Part shown: positions 7,134 to 15,307 of the stretch, one piece after another
Position numbering within the stretch: position 1 is the first letter of the stretch
Layout: each line of letters begins with the position of its first letter
Source: a virus
Length of the DNA: 44,973 nucleotides
Strand: one strand, 5' to 3'
IMG/VR virus record: IMGVR_UViG_3300018080_002027
Coordinates: 1 to 44,973 of that record
The notes under the pieces: model-generated
What the model saw: only the letters and a program-made list of their open reading frames with translations
Told to the model about the DNA's origin: nothing
The model's database searches: none
Made by a program: the position numbers and the translations under genes

Positions 7134-7551
7134 CTTCGCTCCACGGCGCGTGATCAAAGTCGCCGGTGCGTTCTTCTCGCCATTTGATGAAACCGACTTG
7201 GCGCTGCTTACACTTCAGACAGTACCGCCGAACGCGTGCGCCGCCACGTTTACCCGCGTACACGGTATGAACGAAATGCCACCGGTGTTGACATGCCTTT
7301 GACCTTATAGGAAGATCTAAGCCTGGAGTGTCTTCGTAACAAACCAAGCCGTCCCTTTTCGCCTGTCGCCAAATACGATTGATTACTTCGCGTTTGCTTC
7401 TCGAAAGAAACTCTCTGGGACCGACCTTGTCGGCGATGTGTTCAAGCAACCTACGATCCTCGCTTGTCAATAAGCTTCGTATTGACCACAGTTCAGCAAG
7501 GCGATCATGTGCAATGGCAGATGGCTCAAAGCTTTGATCGATTTTCATCAT
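7120..7551 (-). CDS. Hypothetical zinc-binding protein
   Basis: 143 residues. The first 85 are helical; the C-terminal 60 contain a probable zinc site, CQHRW then YCLKCKQ (one Cys-His pair and a CxxC). ATG overlaps the helicase stop (ATGA) and AGGAG lies upstream. The DNA of this gene is visibly richer in A and T than its neighbours, suggesting separate acquisition. Not an HNH nuclease as far as I can see. Confidence 0.65.
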   Translation of the reverse strand: MMKIDQSFEPSAIAHDRLAELWSIRSLLTSEDRRLLEHIADKVGPREFLSRSKREVINRIWRQAKRDGLVCYEDTPGLDLPIRSKACQHRWHFVHTVYAGKRGGARVRRYCLKCKQRQVGFIKWREERTGDFDHAPWSEDDEI

Positions 7552-9209
7552 ACGTACTCCTGAGCCGAGCACGCGTACGCGCTCGACGGTTGACAGATTC
7601 GCAGCTCTTCGCGTGCTCGTGTCATGCCGACGTAGTACGTGCGAACGACGTTATCACGAGCTGACGGCTCGCCGAGCCACTCACGCAGACCGCGATTTGA
7701 GAGATCGGGGTACAGAACGACGACGTCGGCTTCGCCGCCTTTGAACGAATGAACCGTACCAACAAAGACGTTCGGCGCTTTCGTCACGCCGTCGACGCCG
7801 AACCGACCGACGATCCGCGAGATATAGTCGGCTTGCTTGGCGAACTTCGGCAAGCACTTCTCGACGAGCCAAGCGACCAGCGAGCCGACGTCAATCGCGC
7901 CGCTCATCGCTGATCGCAGGAGTGCGAGCGACTCGCCGACGAACCACTGAGCAAGCTCGTCGGCCGTGATTTCGGTCGCAGCATCGAGCTTTGTCGACGC
8001 CGCCTTCGCGCCGTGTTTCAGAACGCCTTCGGCTTGCAAGAGCGGGATCCACTTAGCGAGTGAACCAGCGAGCCAGCTCTCGCGACGCTGACCGGCCAGC
8101 TTGAGCAGCTCGCCGACGCGCTCAGTCGTCGACGTGCCGCGTCCAACGTGAAGAGGATTCCAGAGACGATTATGACGCCGCCACGGATTCGCGAACGGTA
8201 TGCCGAACGCCTTCAAGACCGCGACCGTCGGTCGCAAGTGATAGCCACACGAGCCGGCAAGCATCACGCTCTGACCGCGACGCGATCGCTCATCGATCCA
8301 CTCGACAAGCATCTCGGGAGATCGCCACGAACCACGGATCGGCTCGGCAAGACCTTCGATCACTTCGCCGCTCTCTTCGTCTGTTCTCGGCTCGTACGTG
8401 ATCTCAGCAAAGTCACTAAGCTGCGACGCCCACCGAAGCGCGACGTCTCTGATCACCCTCGGCACTCGGTACGACTTGCCGAGTAGGTGACGATGATCGA
8501 CGTCGCTCGCCGAGAAAATCTCGGGACTCGCGCCGCGCCAAGTATAGAGCGCCTGCCACGGATCGCCGACGACGATCTGAGCATCGGCCGACTCTGACCA
8601 TCGCGAGAGCAGTCGATGCTCTAGCGCTGAGAGGTCCTGAGCTTCGTCGGCCAGGATCACGGCCGGCGTCATCGGCGTTGGCTCATCGGCCGCTTTCTCG
8701 ATGAGATCGGTAAAGTCGAGCCGACCGAGCTGTCGCTTCCACTCCTCCCACTCTGACGCAAACGCCTGCACGCTCATCGGCCACAGTTCACGCGGCGTCA
8801 TGCGTGCACGTTCGAGCTGATACAACGTCATCAGCTCATTACCCGGCCCGTCGTCGCTCTCTGGCTCGGCGGCGAGCGGATCGTCGGGATCGACGGCGCC
8901 GCTGAGACCAATGCGCCACGTCGGCGCGTACTCGTTCCACTCTTTCAAGCACGACTCGGCGATCTCTGGCCGACCGAGTGATCGGTACGCGTGAGCATGA
9001 AGCGTGCCGATACGCTCGCGATCGACTTTCACGCCTTCACGCTCGACACGATCGGCGATCTCGTGCGCCGCTGTTCTCGTCAGCGAGCAGAGCAAGACGT
9101 CGGCGCCGGCTTCAAGACACGCTTGAACCTGTCGCGATAGCCAATGCGTTTTACCGCAACCGGGCGGACCGATCGTGACGTATCGGCCGCTATACTTAGT
9201 CCTCGCCAT
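7548..9209 (-). CDS. UvrD-type SF1A DNA helicase
   Basis: 553 residues. ATP-driven 3'-5' DNA unwinding is expected. Motifs in order: Walker A GPPGCGKT (about 14-21), motif Ia LTRTAAHEI, motif II DEAQD near 187, motif III VVGDPWQALYTWRGA, motif IV SYRVP, motif V GTVHSFKGGEADVV and motif VI VGMTRAREEL near the end. It is shorter than cellular UvrD (about 720 residues), as in other phage members. Start ATG after AAGGAAG; it overlaps the upstream small gene. Confidence 0.95.
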   Translation of the reverse strand: MARTKYSGRYVTIGPPGCGKTHWLSRQVQACLEAGADVLLCSLTRTAAHEIADRVEREGVKVDRERIGTLHAHAYRSLGRPEIAESCLKEWNEYAPTWRIGLSGAVDPDDPLAAEPESDDGPGNELMTLYQLERARMTPRELWPMSVQAFASEWEEWKRQLGRLDFTDLIEKAADEPTPMTPAVILADEAQDLSALEHRLLSRWSESADAQIVVGDPWQALYTWRGASPEIFSASDVDHRHLLGKSYRVPRVIRDVALRWASQLSDFAEITYEPRTDEESGEVIEGLAEPIRGSWRSPEMLVEWIDERSRRGQSVMLAGSCGYHLRPTVAVLKAFGIPFANPWRRHNRLWNPLHVGRGTSTTERVGELLKLAGQRRESWLAGSLAKWIPLLQAEGVLKHGAKAASTKLDAATEITADELAQWFVGESLALLRSAMSGAIDVGSLVAWLVEKCLPKFAKQADYISRIVGRFGVDGVTKAPNVFVGTVHSFKGGEADVVVLYPDLSNRGLREWLGEPSARDNVVRTYYVGMTRAREELRICQPSSAYACSAQEYV

Positions 9210-9465
9210 CACAATCTTCCTTCGTCACACAACGAACGGGGCCTTCGAGGATCGATCGGCTCACATACTCGAACATCTCAGCAGAACCGAGCGTCCCTGT
9301 CTTCCTCATCGCGATCTGTCGTCGTTGTTCTTCGGTCAATTCGAGTGTGATCGTCCGATATTGACACGGCTCTTCCATATAGACGAACGGCGAGTCGTCG
9401 CACACAATCAGCGTGAGCCGCGTATACGGATGTCTCGTCTTCATCACATCCTCTCTCTGTGGCAT
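9196..9465 (-). CDS. Hypothetical protein
   Basis: 89 residues. A central TITLELTEEQRRQIAMRK segment looks like the strand-helix of a ribbon-helix-helix-like or small regulatory protein, and Cys residues occur near both ends. Start at 9465 overlaps the upstream stop (TGATG) after AAGGAG; a second in-frame ATG eight codons later also has a GAGG sequence. No family recognised. Confidence 0.6.
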   Translation of the reverse strand: MPQREDVMKTRHPYTRLTLIVCDDSPFVYMEEPCQYRTITLELTEEQRRQIAMRKTGTLGSAEMFEYVSRSILEGPVRCVTKEDCDGED

Positions 9466-9689
9466 CAGCTCGACTCCTTCACGACGAAAACGGCGTCGAT
9501 GATCGGCTTCGGACTTTGCATCTCTAATCGCAGCTCAATCGGCATCTCGAACGTCGTCGTCATTCGCTGCCGACTCCACTGTACGGCCGACTCGTCGACC
9601 GACGTAAAGAACGCCGAGAACTGATCGGTCTTTCGCTCGACGCGCTTGACTTCGACGCGCTGCGCTTTCTTGGCAAGCTCATCACTCAT
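9465..9689 (-). CDS. Hypothetical protein
   Basis: 74 residues, with a basic N-terminal helix and a beta-rich C-terminal half (MPIELRLEM, AVFVVKESS). AAGGAGATGAGCCG precedes the ATG. Its first four residues MSDE are the same as those of the 31-residue protein just upstream. Function unknown. Confidence 0.6.
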   Translation of the reverse strand: MSDELAKKAQRVEVKRVERKTDQFSAFFTSVDESAVQWSRQRMTTTFEMPIELRLEMQSPKPIIDAVFVVKESS

Positions 9690-9781
9690 CGGCTCATCTC
9701 CTTCGGCGCTCTAAGATAAAAGCCGATGCGAAAGACGAGACAGTACGGCTTGCTGACTTTGATCTTCGTCTCATCACTCAT
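9686..9781 (-). CDS. 31-residue miniprotein
   Basis: A tiny gene with a strong Shine-Dalgarno sequence (AAAGGAGACAAGCCA then ATG) whose stop overlaps the next start by ATGA. The protein begins MSDETKIKV, contains an aromatic strand (YCLVFRIGFYL) and ends APKEMSR. The good ribosome site and the coupling argue that it is real; otherwise it could be a leader controlling translation of the next gene. Confidence 0.55.
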   Translation of the reverse strand: MSDETKIKVSKPYCLVFRIGFYLRAPKEMSR

Positions 9782-9795
9782 TGGCTTGTCTCCTT

Positions 9796-10026
9796 TCACG
9801 GCCAGATGAACGACGTATCGCCTGTCGCTTCGCGCGAATCTCTGACCCACTTCAGATCTGTCGAAATCGCCGCGCCAACGAGAAAGAGTCGCAGATCGTT
9901 CGCATGCTCATCATCGATCGTAAGCGCTTCGCGACGCTGCTCCTCACGATCGAGCCACGCGACAACCGCGCGTGCGTACTTCTCTGGCAAGCGTCTCGGG
10001 AGCCGAGGAAAGCGTTCGCGCTTCAT
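9796..10026 (-). CDS. Hypothetical protein
   Basis: 76 residues, basic at the N-terminus (MKRERFPRLPRRLPEKY), followed by a Trp-containing helix and a DDEHANDLRLFL helix. The start at 10026 lies just after the stop of the 10032-10271 gene, with GGAG in that gene's last codons. Longer in-frame readings upstream only shadow the neighbour. No family recognised. Confidence 0.55.
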   Translation of the reverse strand: MKRERFPRLPRRLPEKYARAVVAWLDREEQRREALTIDDEHANDLRLFLVGAAISTDLKWVRDSREATGDTSFIWP

Positions 10027-10031
10027 CGAAC

Positions 10032-10271
10032 TCAGTTCTCCGGCGACTTCGACTCGGCTTCGACGCGACGACGTATCGCGATCACAGCTTCGGTCAGGAG
10101 CGGCGCCTTCTCTTGTATGCTCCACATCGCGCGATCGCGTACGCGGTAGAGCTGAACAACGACGGTCCAGAGCCAACCGAACGGCGATTTCTCATATCGA
10201 CATGCGATCGACCGGAGCTGAACACCTTCGACCTCGGCGATCGCAGCGAAATCACTCTCCACAGCGCGCAT
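10032..10271 (-). CDS. Hypothetical protein, duplicated C-terminus
   Basis: 79 residues. Ends in EAESKSPEN, the same nine residues that end the upstream gene, encoded by a 27-base identical DNA stretch (see the direct repeat entry). ATG at 10271 follows GGAGAATTGATT, which is itself part of the upstream gene's end. It has a YEKSPFGWLWTVVVQLYRV strand-helix centre. Function unknown. Confidence 0.6.
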   Translation of the reverse strand: MRAVESDFAAIAEVEGVQLRSIACRYEKSPFGWLWTVVVQLYRVRDRAMWSIQEKAPLLTEAVIAIRRRVEAESKSPEN

Positions 10272-10304
10272 AATCAATTCTCCGGCGACTTCGACTCGGC
10301 TTCG
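10036..10304. repeat. 27-bp direct repeat at two gene ends
   Basis: The same 27 bases occur at 10036-10062 and 10278-10304, each covering the last codons of a gene and supplying the GGAG ribosome site for the next. This points to a local duplication, with the intervening gene arising or being inserted between copies. Confidence 0.8.
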
Positions 10305-10849
10305 GTGAGCACGCCGGCCGCGACGAGATCTCTCGCCGTCATGCCAGCAGCGCGAAGCGATCGCGCAGCGCGATGCCGTATCGCCGCCGCCTTCGTCTCG
10401 GCTTGCTCCATCGTGATAGCCTTGTCGCTGAGCCAGTGCGTTACGATCTTTGAGCGACGAACGGTCGTCTTGATCGGTGAGCTGACTTCGCCAACGGTCG
10501 CAACGTACGCGAAGCCGTTCGCGCGCGCCGCCTCGATGAACGCCGGCAAGATCTCTGCCGGGATCATCGTCGTCACAACACGCCGACGTATGTTCTCGTC
10601 GGTTGGCGACGACTCAACGTCATCGAGAACCACCGCGTCGCGCTCGCCTGGCTCGTCGGCCGACGCTGATCGCAAAAACAGCCGCGACGGCTCTCCGCTG
10701 AGCTTCATCTCGATCGTGACCGGATCGATCTCGCTGTCGGCCGCGTCGGTCACACTATCGACGACGACCGTGATCTCGGCGTCAAATACCTCGCCGTCGG
10801 CCTTCACAATCTGTACGCTATCGCCCACGTCGAACAGTCTCATCGGCAT
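10274..10849 (-). CDS. Hypothetical protein, first gene of second early unit
   Basis: 191 residues. AAAGGAGG sits 8 bases before the ATG at 10849, the best ribosome site in the region. The N-terminal part is beta-rich (DVGDSVQIVKADGEVFDAEITVVV); a middle VTTMIPAEILPAFIEAARANGFAYVATVGE and a helical C-terminus (KAAAIRHRAARSLRAAG) follow. The C-terminus may fold as a small helical binding domain. Directly downstream of the control region at 10850-11170. Family not recognised. Confidence 0.65.
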   Translation of the reverse strand: MPMRLFDVGDSVQIVKADGEVFDAEITVVVDSVTDAADSEIDPVTIEMKLSGEPSRLFLRSASADEPGERDAVVLDDVESSPTDENIRRRVVTTMIPAEILPAFIEAARANGFAYVATVGEVSSPIKTTVRRSKIVTHWLSDKAITMEQAETKAAAIRHRAARSLRAAGMTARDLVAAGVLTEAESKSPEN

Positions 10850-10946
10850 GATCTGAACCTCCTTTACGTGCCTCAATCTGTCATACTTACACGGCAGAAA
10901 AAGCGCGCACAGCGACGCGCGCGCGATTTCCGGCTCGTCCAGTCGG

Positions 10947-10974
10947 AATGCGTTTTTGATACCGTAAACGCATT
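10947..10974. repeat. 9-bp perfect hairpin in leader
   Basis: AATGCGTTT at 10947-10955 pairs with AAACGCATT at 10966-10974 over a 10-base loop. It lies about 100 bases upstream of the start at 10849, so it could be an operator or a 5' leader hairpin. No T-tract follows on the minus strand. Confidence 0.6.
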
Positions 10975-11042
10975 TCGACGATCGCGACCGCTCGACTCGT
11001 GTACGCGTAAGTCGAGCCAGGACCGCGATGTAATACCTGATA

Positions 11043-11075
11043 GACTTGTGGTATATTTTCGAGCGTTCACAAGTC
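11043..11075. repeat. Perfect 8-bp dyad over a TATA-like core
   Basis: GACTTGTG (11043-11050) and CACAAGTC (11068-11075) are perfect inverted repeats with 17 bases between, enclosing a TATATTTTC core. The centre-to-centre distance of 25 bp fits a dimeric repressor bound over a promoter. Confidence 0.6.
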
Positions 11076-11099
11076 ACCGTCTCGCCGCTACTTAATACT

Positions 11100-11117
11100 A
11101 GATAGACCAGATAGACC
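11100..11117. repeat. Tandem 9-mer
   Basis: AGATAGACC occurs twice in a row, exactly. The core TAGAC is shared with the other intergenic control regions of the window (near 105, 21.6 kb and 44.93 kb). Confidence 0.65.
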
Positions 11118-11170
11118 ACTTTTTGAAAACGTAAAAGAAAACACTTCTCGGCCGTCTATATGGCGCAAGA

Positions 11171-12835
11171 TCAGAACGGCGTCGTCTCAGCCGGCGTCGT
11201 CTTTTGCGTTTCGCCGAGCGGTAATGCATCGACCGGCCGGTCCCACTCGCCGGCCCAGTACGATCGGCAATACTGCCGGCCGCGTACGCGTGCCGAGACC
11301 TTACGACACGCGAAGCCGGCCGCGCTGAGAAGCGCTCTTAGATCCTGCGTCACGATTTTCTCGTGCTGCTCGTGAACGAGCCACCGCTTCAAGTGGATCA
11401 CGTGAACGTGAAGCCGATCGTCGTACAAGAACGGCCGCTGATGCGGTACGACTTCGGCCCACGCCTTACCGCTGGCCGGCTGATGATCGGTCAGATACGC
11501 CGCGATCCACTCGTGAAGCTGATCATCGCCGTCGCTCATCTCGACAAGCTCTTCAAGCCGAAAGAGCTGGCCGACGACCGAGTCCCACCGCAGCGCCTTC
11601 ATCGTTGTCGGCAAAACGCTCGCCGTTTCGGCGATCTTGTTCCTCATCGCCGCTTGATTCGTAAGCACGCTGATCGGACCGATGAAGATCTCGCGACCGT
11701 CTTCGAGCCTAAGAAAGTATCGCGAGTCTTCGGCGCCGCGCTTGATAAGTTTGCTGATCTTGATCTTGAGACGCCGAGCCAGATCGTCACGAACCGCGCC
11801 GAGATCGTCAAGTTCCGGTTCGTCGGCCGCGTCGACTACTTCCTTCTCGCTATCTCCCTTGGCGAGACTCGATCTCGCCGTGATGATCGTTCGTTTGATG
11901 TAATCAAGTCGCATTGCCTTCCGAACGTCGTGCTCGTGCTTTCGTCTGAAATGGATGATCGCGTTCGCAATGTCTTGATCGGTCCAGCCGATCTCGACGC
12001 CGAAGCACGCGATCGCCATATCGTACGATGACGGCGATCGGTCTCGCATATCGGCGCGCTGTCGCCGCCAAGTGCGAGCAAACCGCGTGTCATGTTCGAG
12101 CGCGATGTCGAGCTTCGCGGCGCTCAGCTCGGCGTCTTCTCGAAGTGCGATCTCGCCGGCGATGATCGCTTCACCGGTCTTTGTGCGAGCCGGTGCGACT
12201 GTCGAATCGATCAGATCAGTCACCCAACCAAACTCGACGCGGCTCGCCGAGGCTTGCACCGTGATCAGTATCGGCTCGCTCGATTCTTTGCGATTGTAAG
12301 TTCCCGGCACGCGAAGCACGCGAGACACGTCGCCGACGCTATCAATCGAGACCTTTGACGCCCATGCCTGAGTCTTGACGTAGTTCGACCAAGCCGTCGC
12401 GAGCTGCGATGCCTTCCACTCGCTCGCGTCCTTCTTCTCTGTGAGCGGCTCGCTCAAGACCCAATAGCAATGGAAGCCGTGGCCGCTGTTGACTAAGATC
12501 GTCGGCTTGACGCCTTGACCGATGCGATTGATCAAGGCGAGCGCCGCCGTCTCGTCGGCCGGTCCATTCGGCTTGCCGAAGTCTACGTCGGCCCAAACCG
12601 ACGAGATCATCCTGACGTCGGCCGCACGTCCCCGACCGCGCTTGATACCAGAACGAACGAGACCGACGCCGAAGTACACGTCGGCCTCGTCTGCTCTGGC
12701 GTTCGCGTCAGCGACGGCGGCTTCGATCGACTCGTGAAAGGTCGCTCGCTTGTCAGGAAGCGACCAGATCACGAGCCGATGATCTTTGTCGACGAGATCG
12801 TCGAACAGAAGATCGAAAAAGCCGCGCGCGTCCAT
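11171..12835 (-). CDS. Primase-polymerase (AEP superfamily)
   Basis: 554 residues. The N-terminal 250 match phage/plasmid archaeo-eukaryotic primases: the metal-binding DxD in WADVDFG near 95, the SGHGFHCYWVL motif (His at the nucleotide site) and a third acidic/Arg segment DSVGDVSRVLRVPGTYNRK. A PriCT-like helical region (YDMAIACFGVEIGWTDQDI...) follows at about 290-350, then an unrecognised C-terminal domain that might be a DNA-binding or helicase-interaction part. Start ATG after GGAGG. No other DNA polymerase is visible, so it may prime and perhaps extend DNA. Confidence 0.88.
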   Translation of the reverse strand: MDARGFFDLLFDDLVDKDHRLVIWSLPDKRATFHESIEAAVADANARADEADVYFGVGLVRSGIKRGRGRAADVRMISSVWADVDFGKPNGPADETAALALINRIGQGVKPTILVNSGHGFHCYWVLSEPLTEKKDASEWKASQLATAWSNYVKTQAWASKVSIDSVGDVSRVLRVPGTYNRKESSEPILITVQASASRVEFGWVTDLIDSTVAPARTKTGEAIIAGEIALREDAELSAAKLDIALEHDTRFARTWRRQRADMRDRSPSSYDMAIACFGVEIGWTDQDIANAIIHFRRKHEHDVRKAMRLDYIKRTIITARSSLAKGDSEKEVVDAADEPELDDLGAVRDDLARRLKIKISKLIKRGAEDSRYFLRLEDGREIFIGPISVLTNQAAMRNKIAETASVLPTTMKALRWDSVVGQLFRLEELVEMSDGDDQLHEWIAAYLTDHQPASGKAWAEVVPHQRPFLYDDRLHVHVIHLKRWLVHEQHEKIVTQDLRALLSAAGFACRKVSARVRGRQYCRSYWAGEWDRPVDALPLGETQKTTPAETTPF

Positions 12836-12851
12836 AATGCGCCTCCGTGCT

Positions 12852-13646
12852 CTATTCGCCGTCGCTTCGAGCGTCGACGACGTCGCTCGCACTGACGCGA
12901 GCGATCATCGACTTGAGTTGCTCGCCGATCTCTTGAAAATGAAGCCGCTCTTCGGCCGATAACTCTCCCGCCGATTCACATACCGCCTTGGAGTATGGAC
13001 CGGCCGGTCCCATCTCGCTTTCGAGTCTGATCTTTGTCAGTACACCGAAGCTCGGCACCCACTCACCGAGCAGTCGCAGGAAGTACAGTCGCGAGCCGTT
13101 CTTGCCGCTGTGGCTCTTCGGTGCGAGCGAGATGACCATCGGCAAGATCGACTCGGCTCGCATCATAAAGAGAACATGAGACGACCGACACGCCTGACCG
13201 CGCTTCGTCTTTGCCGAGCCGAACTCGGCGAACGGGCACTTCGGCTGAACAAGCGCGCCGGTCTTCTCATTCAGAAGACCTTCGCAATAGCCGCCGGGAT
13301 CGCCGTCGCCGTGAACGCCGTCGGGACTCGAACAGTCTGGCGGACCGGCGACGCCGCCGTCGGCGAGACCTTGCTTCCAAAAGGCGCGCTTCATCTCTTG
13401 ATGAAGCACGACGCCGACGAGTTCCTTTACGCTCGTCGGTCCCTTGGCCGTCTGAATCTGCCACTCGGTCGCGCCGCCAGTCGGGACCGTGATTCGATCA
13501 GGGAGATCGAACTGAGTCATCTGACCGCCGGGAATGTTCGATCTGATGAGAGCGGCGATCTCACTCGGATCGGCCTTCATCAGCGCAAAGTCGCCGACGA
13601 GAGACTTCGCCGGCTTCGCTAGTGCGTTGCTCTTTTTCCGTGCCAT
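12852..13646 (-). CDS. Probable ssDNA-binding zinc protein
   Basis: 264 residues. A central block has four Cys in the pattern PPDCSS, GGYC, KCPFAEFGS and GQACRSS, which looks like a zinc site; beta strands (HVLFMMRAESILPMVISLAP) follow. This arrangement occurs in phage proteins encoded next to primases, so an ssDNA-binding role is my best guess; the sequence alone does not prove it. AAGGAG precedes the ATG at 13646. The primase gene starts 16 bases after its stop. Confidence 0.6.
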   Translation of the reverse strand: MARKKSNALAKPAKSLVGDFALMKADPSEIAALIRSNIPGGQMTQFDLPDRITVPTGGATEWQIQTAKGPTSVKELVGVVLHQEMKRAFWKQGLADGGVAGPPDCSSPDGVHGDGDPGGYCEGLLNEKTGALVQPKCPFAEFGSAKTKRGQACRSSHVLFMMRAESILPMVISLAPKSHSGKNGSRLYFLRLLGEWVPSFGVLTKIRLESEMGPAGPYSKAVCESAGELSAEERLHFQEIGEQLKSMIARVSASDVVDARSDGE

Positions 13647-13703
13647 TACATCAGCTCCTTAATCGAGATGATACGATTGACTCGGCGACGTTCGCCGGGT
13701 TTG

Positions 13704-13964
13704 TTAAGCCGTTCCCACCCTCATTGCTTTCAGTGTGTTCATTGCCGTCGATACACGATCGCGAAATGCGACAAACTCATCGCCGGTCATTTTCAAGTCA
13801 GTCATAGCAAAGATTTGATAAAAAACGGTACCATTGATTTCGACGGCTGTGATACCGCGAACACTGGCGCCGCTGATCGTTGCCGCTTCGATCGCTTTCA
13901 TTGCATCAACGTAATCGCGCTCACTTATGACGACTCCGCGCTGTCGTTTGGCCGGTAACCTCAT
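13704..13964 (-). CDS. Hypothetical protein
   Basis: 86 residues. Strand-rich centre (TAVEINGTVFYQIFAM) followed by a helix (DEFVAFRDRVSTAMNTL). AAAGGAGAACCG precedes the ATG, which overlaps the upstream stop (ATGA). The DNA is less GC-rich than its neighbours. No family recognised. Confidence 0.6.
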   Translation of the reverse strand: MRLPAKRQRGVVISERDYVDAMKAIEAATISGASVRGITAVEINGTVFYQIFAMTDLKMTGDEFVAFRDRVSTAMNTLKAMRVGTA

Positions 13965-14161
13965 CGGTTCTCCTTTCGTATCAGTGCCGGCGTCATCGTA
14001 GCGAGCTGCTCTTGTGTCCAGCAGTCTCGACACAACCCAGAGCCGGCAAAGCCGAGAACGTCAAGTGTTACGACGCCGCATCGAATACAGCGAGACGGCG
14101 GCGCCGCCGCCTTGCGACGACCGTGTCGTCGCCGCCTATTTCGTTGCGGATTCCATTTCAT
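13961..14161 (-). CDS. Small zinc-ribbon protein
   Basis: 66 residues. A very basic N-terminus (NRRRRHGRRK) is followed by a zinc ribbon, CIRCG and CRDCW, 20 residues apart. Such proteins bind DNA, RNA or partner proteins. GGAGAAGAGCTA precedes the ATG, which overlaps the upstream stop (TAATG). Confidence 0.7.
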   Translation of the reverse strand: MKWNPQRNRRRRHGRRKAAAPPSRCIRCGVVTLDVLGFAGSGLCRDCWTQEQLATMTPALIRKENR

Positions 14162-14484
14162 TAGCTCTTCTCCTTCGTGACGATATGCGGTTCGGCGAGC
14201 CAGATCAGAAGCACGGGATCGCGGCCAGCATCGGTCAGCGCCTTCAGCGAGACTGCGATCGGCTTGATCACACGGCACGTCATCGGCCCCGGCTTTGATA
14301 GTGCGATCGCCGCGTCGATCTGATCGTGAACGTCCTTGGCGACAGCGACAACGATCGGTGCATCGAGCCGCTCGTCGAGCTGCTCGTCGAGATCATCGCC
14401 GTCGCGTTCGATCGCCTTGTCGATGCCATACCGAGACGCTTCCCGCAGAATCGTACGGATCGTGATCGTGCCGTCGTTGCTCAT
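14161..14484 (-). CDS. Hypothetical protein
   Basis: 107 residues; acidic stretch RDGDDLDEQLDERLD near 27-42 and a hydrophobic strand DPVLLIWLAEP near the C-terminus. AGGAG and TAAGG lie upstream of the ATG at 14484, which overlaps the previous stop. Function unknown. Confidence 0.6.
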   Translation of the reverse strand: MSNDGTITIRTILREASRYGIDKAIERDGDDLDEQLDERLDAPIVVAVAKDVHDQIDAAIALSKPGPMTCRVIKPIAVSLKALTDAGRDPVLLIWLAEPHIVTKEKS

Positions 14485-14903
14485 GCCTTACGGCTCCTGA
14501 TCGCGAACTTCTCGCTCACTTCGAGCAGACCGTTCAGTCGCTTCGGGATTTTCGGCATGTCATCGGCGTCTCTCGGCAACTCACGCACCCACGCGGCGAG
14601 CTGCTGTGCGTGAGTCTTCTCGCTGACTAGGAATCGCGTGTCGCGATGTTTCTTGAGCTTCGCGATCAGCTCGTCGCCGCCGATCGACTTCGGCCAGATC
14701 GTACGTTGAAGGTAAACAGTACGACCGCTCGCCTTGACGCTGTCGATGTTCTGAGCGCTCATCGCTTCGATCAATGTCTTCTCGGCTTGATCACGTCGCG
14801 CCTTGATCGACTTCAGCTCGTCTTCGAGTTCGCCCTTCCGTGTGTCGAGTGCGGCGATCGCGTTCGCTAGCGACCCGACGTTCGCTTGACTGTTCTCACT
14901 CAT
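14481..14903 (-). CDS. Coiled-coil protein, Gp157-like pattern
   Basis: 140 residues. A long coiled coil (about 10-50, LDTRKGELEDELKSIKARRDQ) leads into MSAQNIDSVKASGRTVYLQRTIW, a helix-plus-strand pattern seen in phage Gp157-type and related recombination-region proteins. AGGAG is 6 bases before ATG 14903; another ATG directly upstream (14906) is also possible. Lies among replication genes; exact role unknown. Confidence 0.6.
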   Translation of the reverse strand: MSENSQANVGSLANAIAALDTRKGELEDELKSIKARRDQAEKTLIEAMSAQNIDSVKASGRTVYLQRTIWPKSIGGDELIAKLKKHRDTRFLVSEKTHAQQLAAWVRELPRDADDMPKIPKRLNGLLEVSEKFAIRSRKA

Positions 14904-14905
14904 CA

Positions 14906-15307
14906 TCAGCTCCTATCTTCGTAAAGTTTTACGATCGCCCACAGCCGCGCACGCGCAACGGCCATGATGCAATTCTCTTCATCGTGCGCTTGAACGATTA
15001 TCTCGTGCTCGTTTTGGTTCGGCACGCTTCGCCGGCCTACCATGAACGACGCGATCGAGCATGATGAGACGGTCGATCGAATTGCTTGATCGACCGCTTC
15101 ATTGAACGTCTTGCAGTGCCAGCCGTCCCCGCCGTTTATCGCGAATTCGCCGCCATCATCGACACCGCCGATACGCTTGAAGCGATGCCACGATCCGCGC
15201 CGCTCGACGAACTCAGCCGTCAAGAGAGCGGCTGTTGTTTTGACCGGCTCGCCGGCGCTCGTCACGACACCACGGAAGCTCACGCGATACCGGATGTCTT
15301 TACTCAT
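14906..15307 (-). CDS. Hypothetical protein
   Basis: 133 residues, beta-rich at the N-terminus (IRYRVSFRGVVTSAG) with HCKTFNEAVDQAI in the middle and a helical end (MAVARARLWAIVKLYEDRS). AAGGCGAG lies before the ATG. Overlaps the upstream gene by 8 bases. No family recognised. Confidence 0.6.
   Translation of the reverse strand: MSKDIRYRVSFRGVVTSAGEPVKTTAALLTAEFVERRGSWHRFKRIGGVDDGGEFAINGGDGWHCKTFNEAVDQAIRSTVSSCSIASFMVGRRSVPNQNEHEIIVQAHDEENCIMAVARARLWAIVKLYEDRS

Larger units (their letters stand above)
10850..11170 (-). promoter_or_regulatory. Intergenic control region
   Basis: 321 bases without a credible gene, between the primase and the next leftward gene. It is AT-rich in its right half and holds two perfect dyads (10947-10974 and 11043-11075), a tandem 9-mer (11100-11117) and T-rich stretches. 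It most likely drives or regulates the genes leftward from 10849. An in-frame extension of that gene through this region lacks any ribosome site and crosses the dyads, so I treat it as non-coding. I do not see one clear -35/-10 pair. Confidence 0.6.

Noticed and set aside
10850-11119. N-terminal extension of the 10274-10849 gene
   Set aside because: It crosses two perfect dyads and has no Shine-Dalgarno sequence, while ATG 10849 has AAAGGAGG at ideal distance.
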